Notes under the pieces: generated by a model
Told to the model about the DNA's origin: nothing
What the model saw: the letters and a program-made list of their open reading frames with translations, nothing else
The model's database searches: none
Part shown: positions 63,091 to 64,000 of the stretch, one piece after another
Numbering within the stretch: the first letter of the stretch is position 1
How the letters are laid out: every line of letters begins with the position of its first letter
Translations under genes and position numbers: made by a program
Assembly (NCBI GenBank): GCA_008921705.1
Contig: VFFE01007506.1
Span: 1,225,593 to 1,289,592, forward strand
Length of the DNA: 64,000 nucleotides
From: Burhinus oedicnemus
Taxonomy: Eukaryota; Chordata; Aves; Charadriiformes; Burhinidae
Reading direction: 5' to 3'

Positions 63091-63129
63091 ATGAGTACAA
63101 AATATGAGTACAAAACATGAGTACAAAAC
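63091..63129. repeat. Tandem repeat, 3 x 13 bases
   Basis: Units ATGAGTACAAAAT, ATGAGTACAAAAC and ATGAGTACAAAAC run head to tail with one mismatch. It is a small minisatellite-like array in intergenic DNA. Confidence 0.92.
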
Positions 63130-64000
63130 AGTGCATGGGCTGCCTGTCTCCATAATAAAAGAATCACCAAGCTCTGCAGTAATTCTAAAATGAGATAGAT
63201 ATGGTTATTACCAGCAACTATTCAGCAAATGTCTCGGCTATCAGGTTTTTTCAGTTACAAAATAAGGGCAAAGAGGAGAAAGCCACCAGTCTTTTCTCCA
63301 CTCCCATCTTACCAGCTCCACATTATTTCAGTGCTGATTATTAACCTTTAGTTGTTTTTAACGGTGGGTTTGGATCCTACGCAGCCTCATGGAGACCTTG
63401 GTGCAATCCTCTGCATAATTTTCTTCCTTTGTCCCCTTGCTTTGTTTAAGTTTCGGATTTTTGAAATTGAAAAAATGAAGCCTAAGTTTCAAAAAGAAAT
63501 GTTACAATAATTTAGAGTAATCTGGATTTTTTTCCCCTTAGTTGATGATACAGTGCAGTGGGTTTGCTTTTCAGCAGTGTGCTCCAGCATTTTGCCACTT
63601 GCTCTGTTTTAGCTTTTTCTCCTTACAAGCCAACCGGTGGTGTAAGTGTTGCAACTTGAACAAGGCAAGGTCTCTGCCTTATACAAAATATCCTGGATTT
63701 GATATACTAACATTTCCTTCACAAGACAAAAAGCCTTTTTGTTACAATTCATTAGGTTTCAAAAACCTATATATGACACTTCACTAGAATTTTATCATTT
63801 CTGGGACTTATGGACGCTTCTTTCATGTTGCTGTGAAGCAGGGTAAACCTGCTATAATCTATCACTTCATAAAAGGCAGCTCTGTTATTGTATGCAGAGA
63901 ATCTAACAATTAAGATGCCCTGAATAAATGGGGAACAAGTATATCTTTAAACAAAATGACACTTCTTGTCCTTGGGTAGCCAAGGTGTTTGGCTATTGTA

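Larger units (their letters stand above)
48146..64000. other. Intergenic DNA, no recognisable gene
   Basis: Apart from a CR1 fragment near 55.7 kb, a hairpin at 61.1 kb, a short tandem repeat at 63.09 kb and A-rich runs (about 56780-56810 and 59185-59202), I see nothing that can be supported. A 280-codon frame at 49006-49848 is proline/serine/histidine-rich at its start, has no domain I recognise and sits in a locally C-rich patch; I treat it as chance. A splice-bounded open segment at 50000-50163 is noted as a finding only. Confidence 0.55.

Noticed and set aside
1..64000. CRISPR arrays, operons, phage or bacterial mobile elements
   Set aside because: No regularly spaced repeats and no prokaryotic gene organisation; the split SCFD2 exons show a vertebrate nuclear genome.

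Overview
The window looks like bird nuclear DNA, read along the coding strand of one gene. Four split exons encode the C-terminal quarter of SCFD2 (Sec1 family domain-containing protein 2). The repeats are decayed CR1-type LINE relics and avian-type retroviral LTRs, with no sign of SINE-rich mammalian DNA. The LTR near 38 kb belongs to a family I recognise from neoavian birds, so a non-galliform bird is the best guess; this is recall, not a search result. There are no bacterial-type operons, CRISPR arrays or complete mobile elements. Almost all long open reading frames here are chance ORFs in non-coding DNA.

Layout. 1-20536 is the 3' part of a large SCFD2 intron, carrying a solo class II (ERVK-like) LTR at 1642-1996 and a CR1 relic at about 3.8-4.9 kb. 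SCFD2 coding exons are 20537-20682, 24282-24416, 28972-29091 and 33155-33247 (stop). Introns of about 3.6, 4.6 and 4.1 kb separate them, and the first of these uses a GC donor. The 3' UTR probably runs to about 34830, just after an AATAAA at 34808. From 34.8 to 41.2 kb lie a 20-N assembly gap (37521-37540), a decayed ERVL-type LTR in reverse orientation (about 37730-38290) and a CR1 relic (about 39.7-40.6 kb).

A possible second transcription unit on the same strand is marked by phase-compatible, well-formed splice sites at 41218-41348, 41464-41521 and 46466 onward, followed by an AT-rich 3'UTR-like tract ending at an AATAAA at 48122. I do not recognise its product. It may be an alternative 3' end of SCFD2, a small unknown gene or a lncRNA. 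From 48.2 to 64 kb I see no recognisable gene, only a small CR1 fragment (about 55.7 kb), short tandem repeats and one large imperfect hairpin (61097-61198).

In mammals RASL11B lies tail-to-tail just downstream of SCFD2. I could not find its coding sequence here. The assembly gap sits where it would be expected, so a gap artefact, a real loss and a relocation all remain open.
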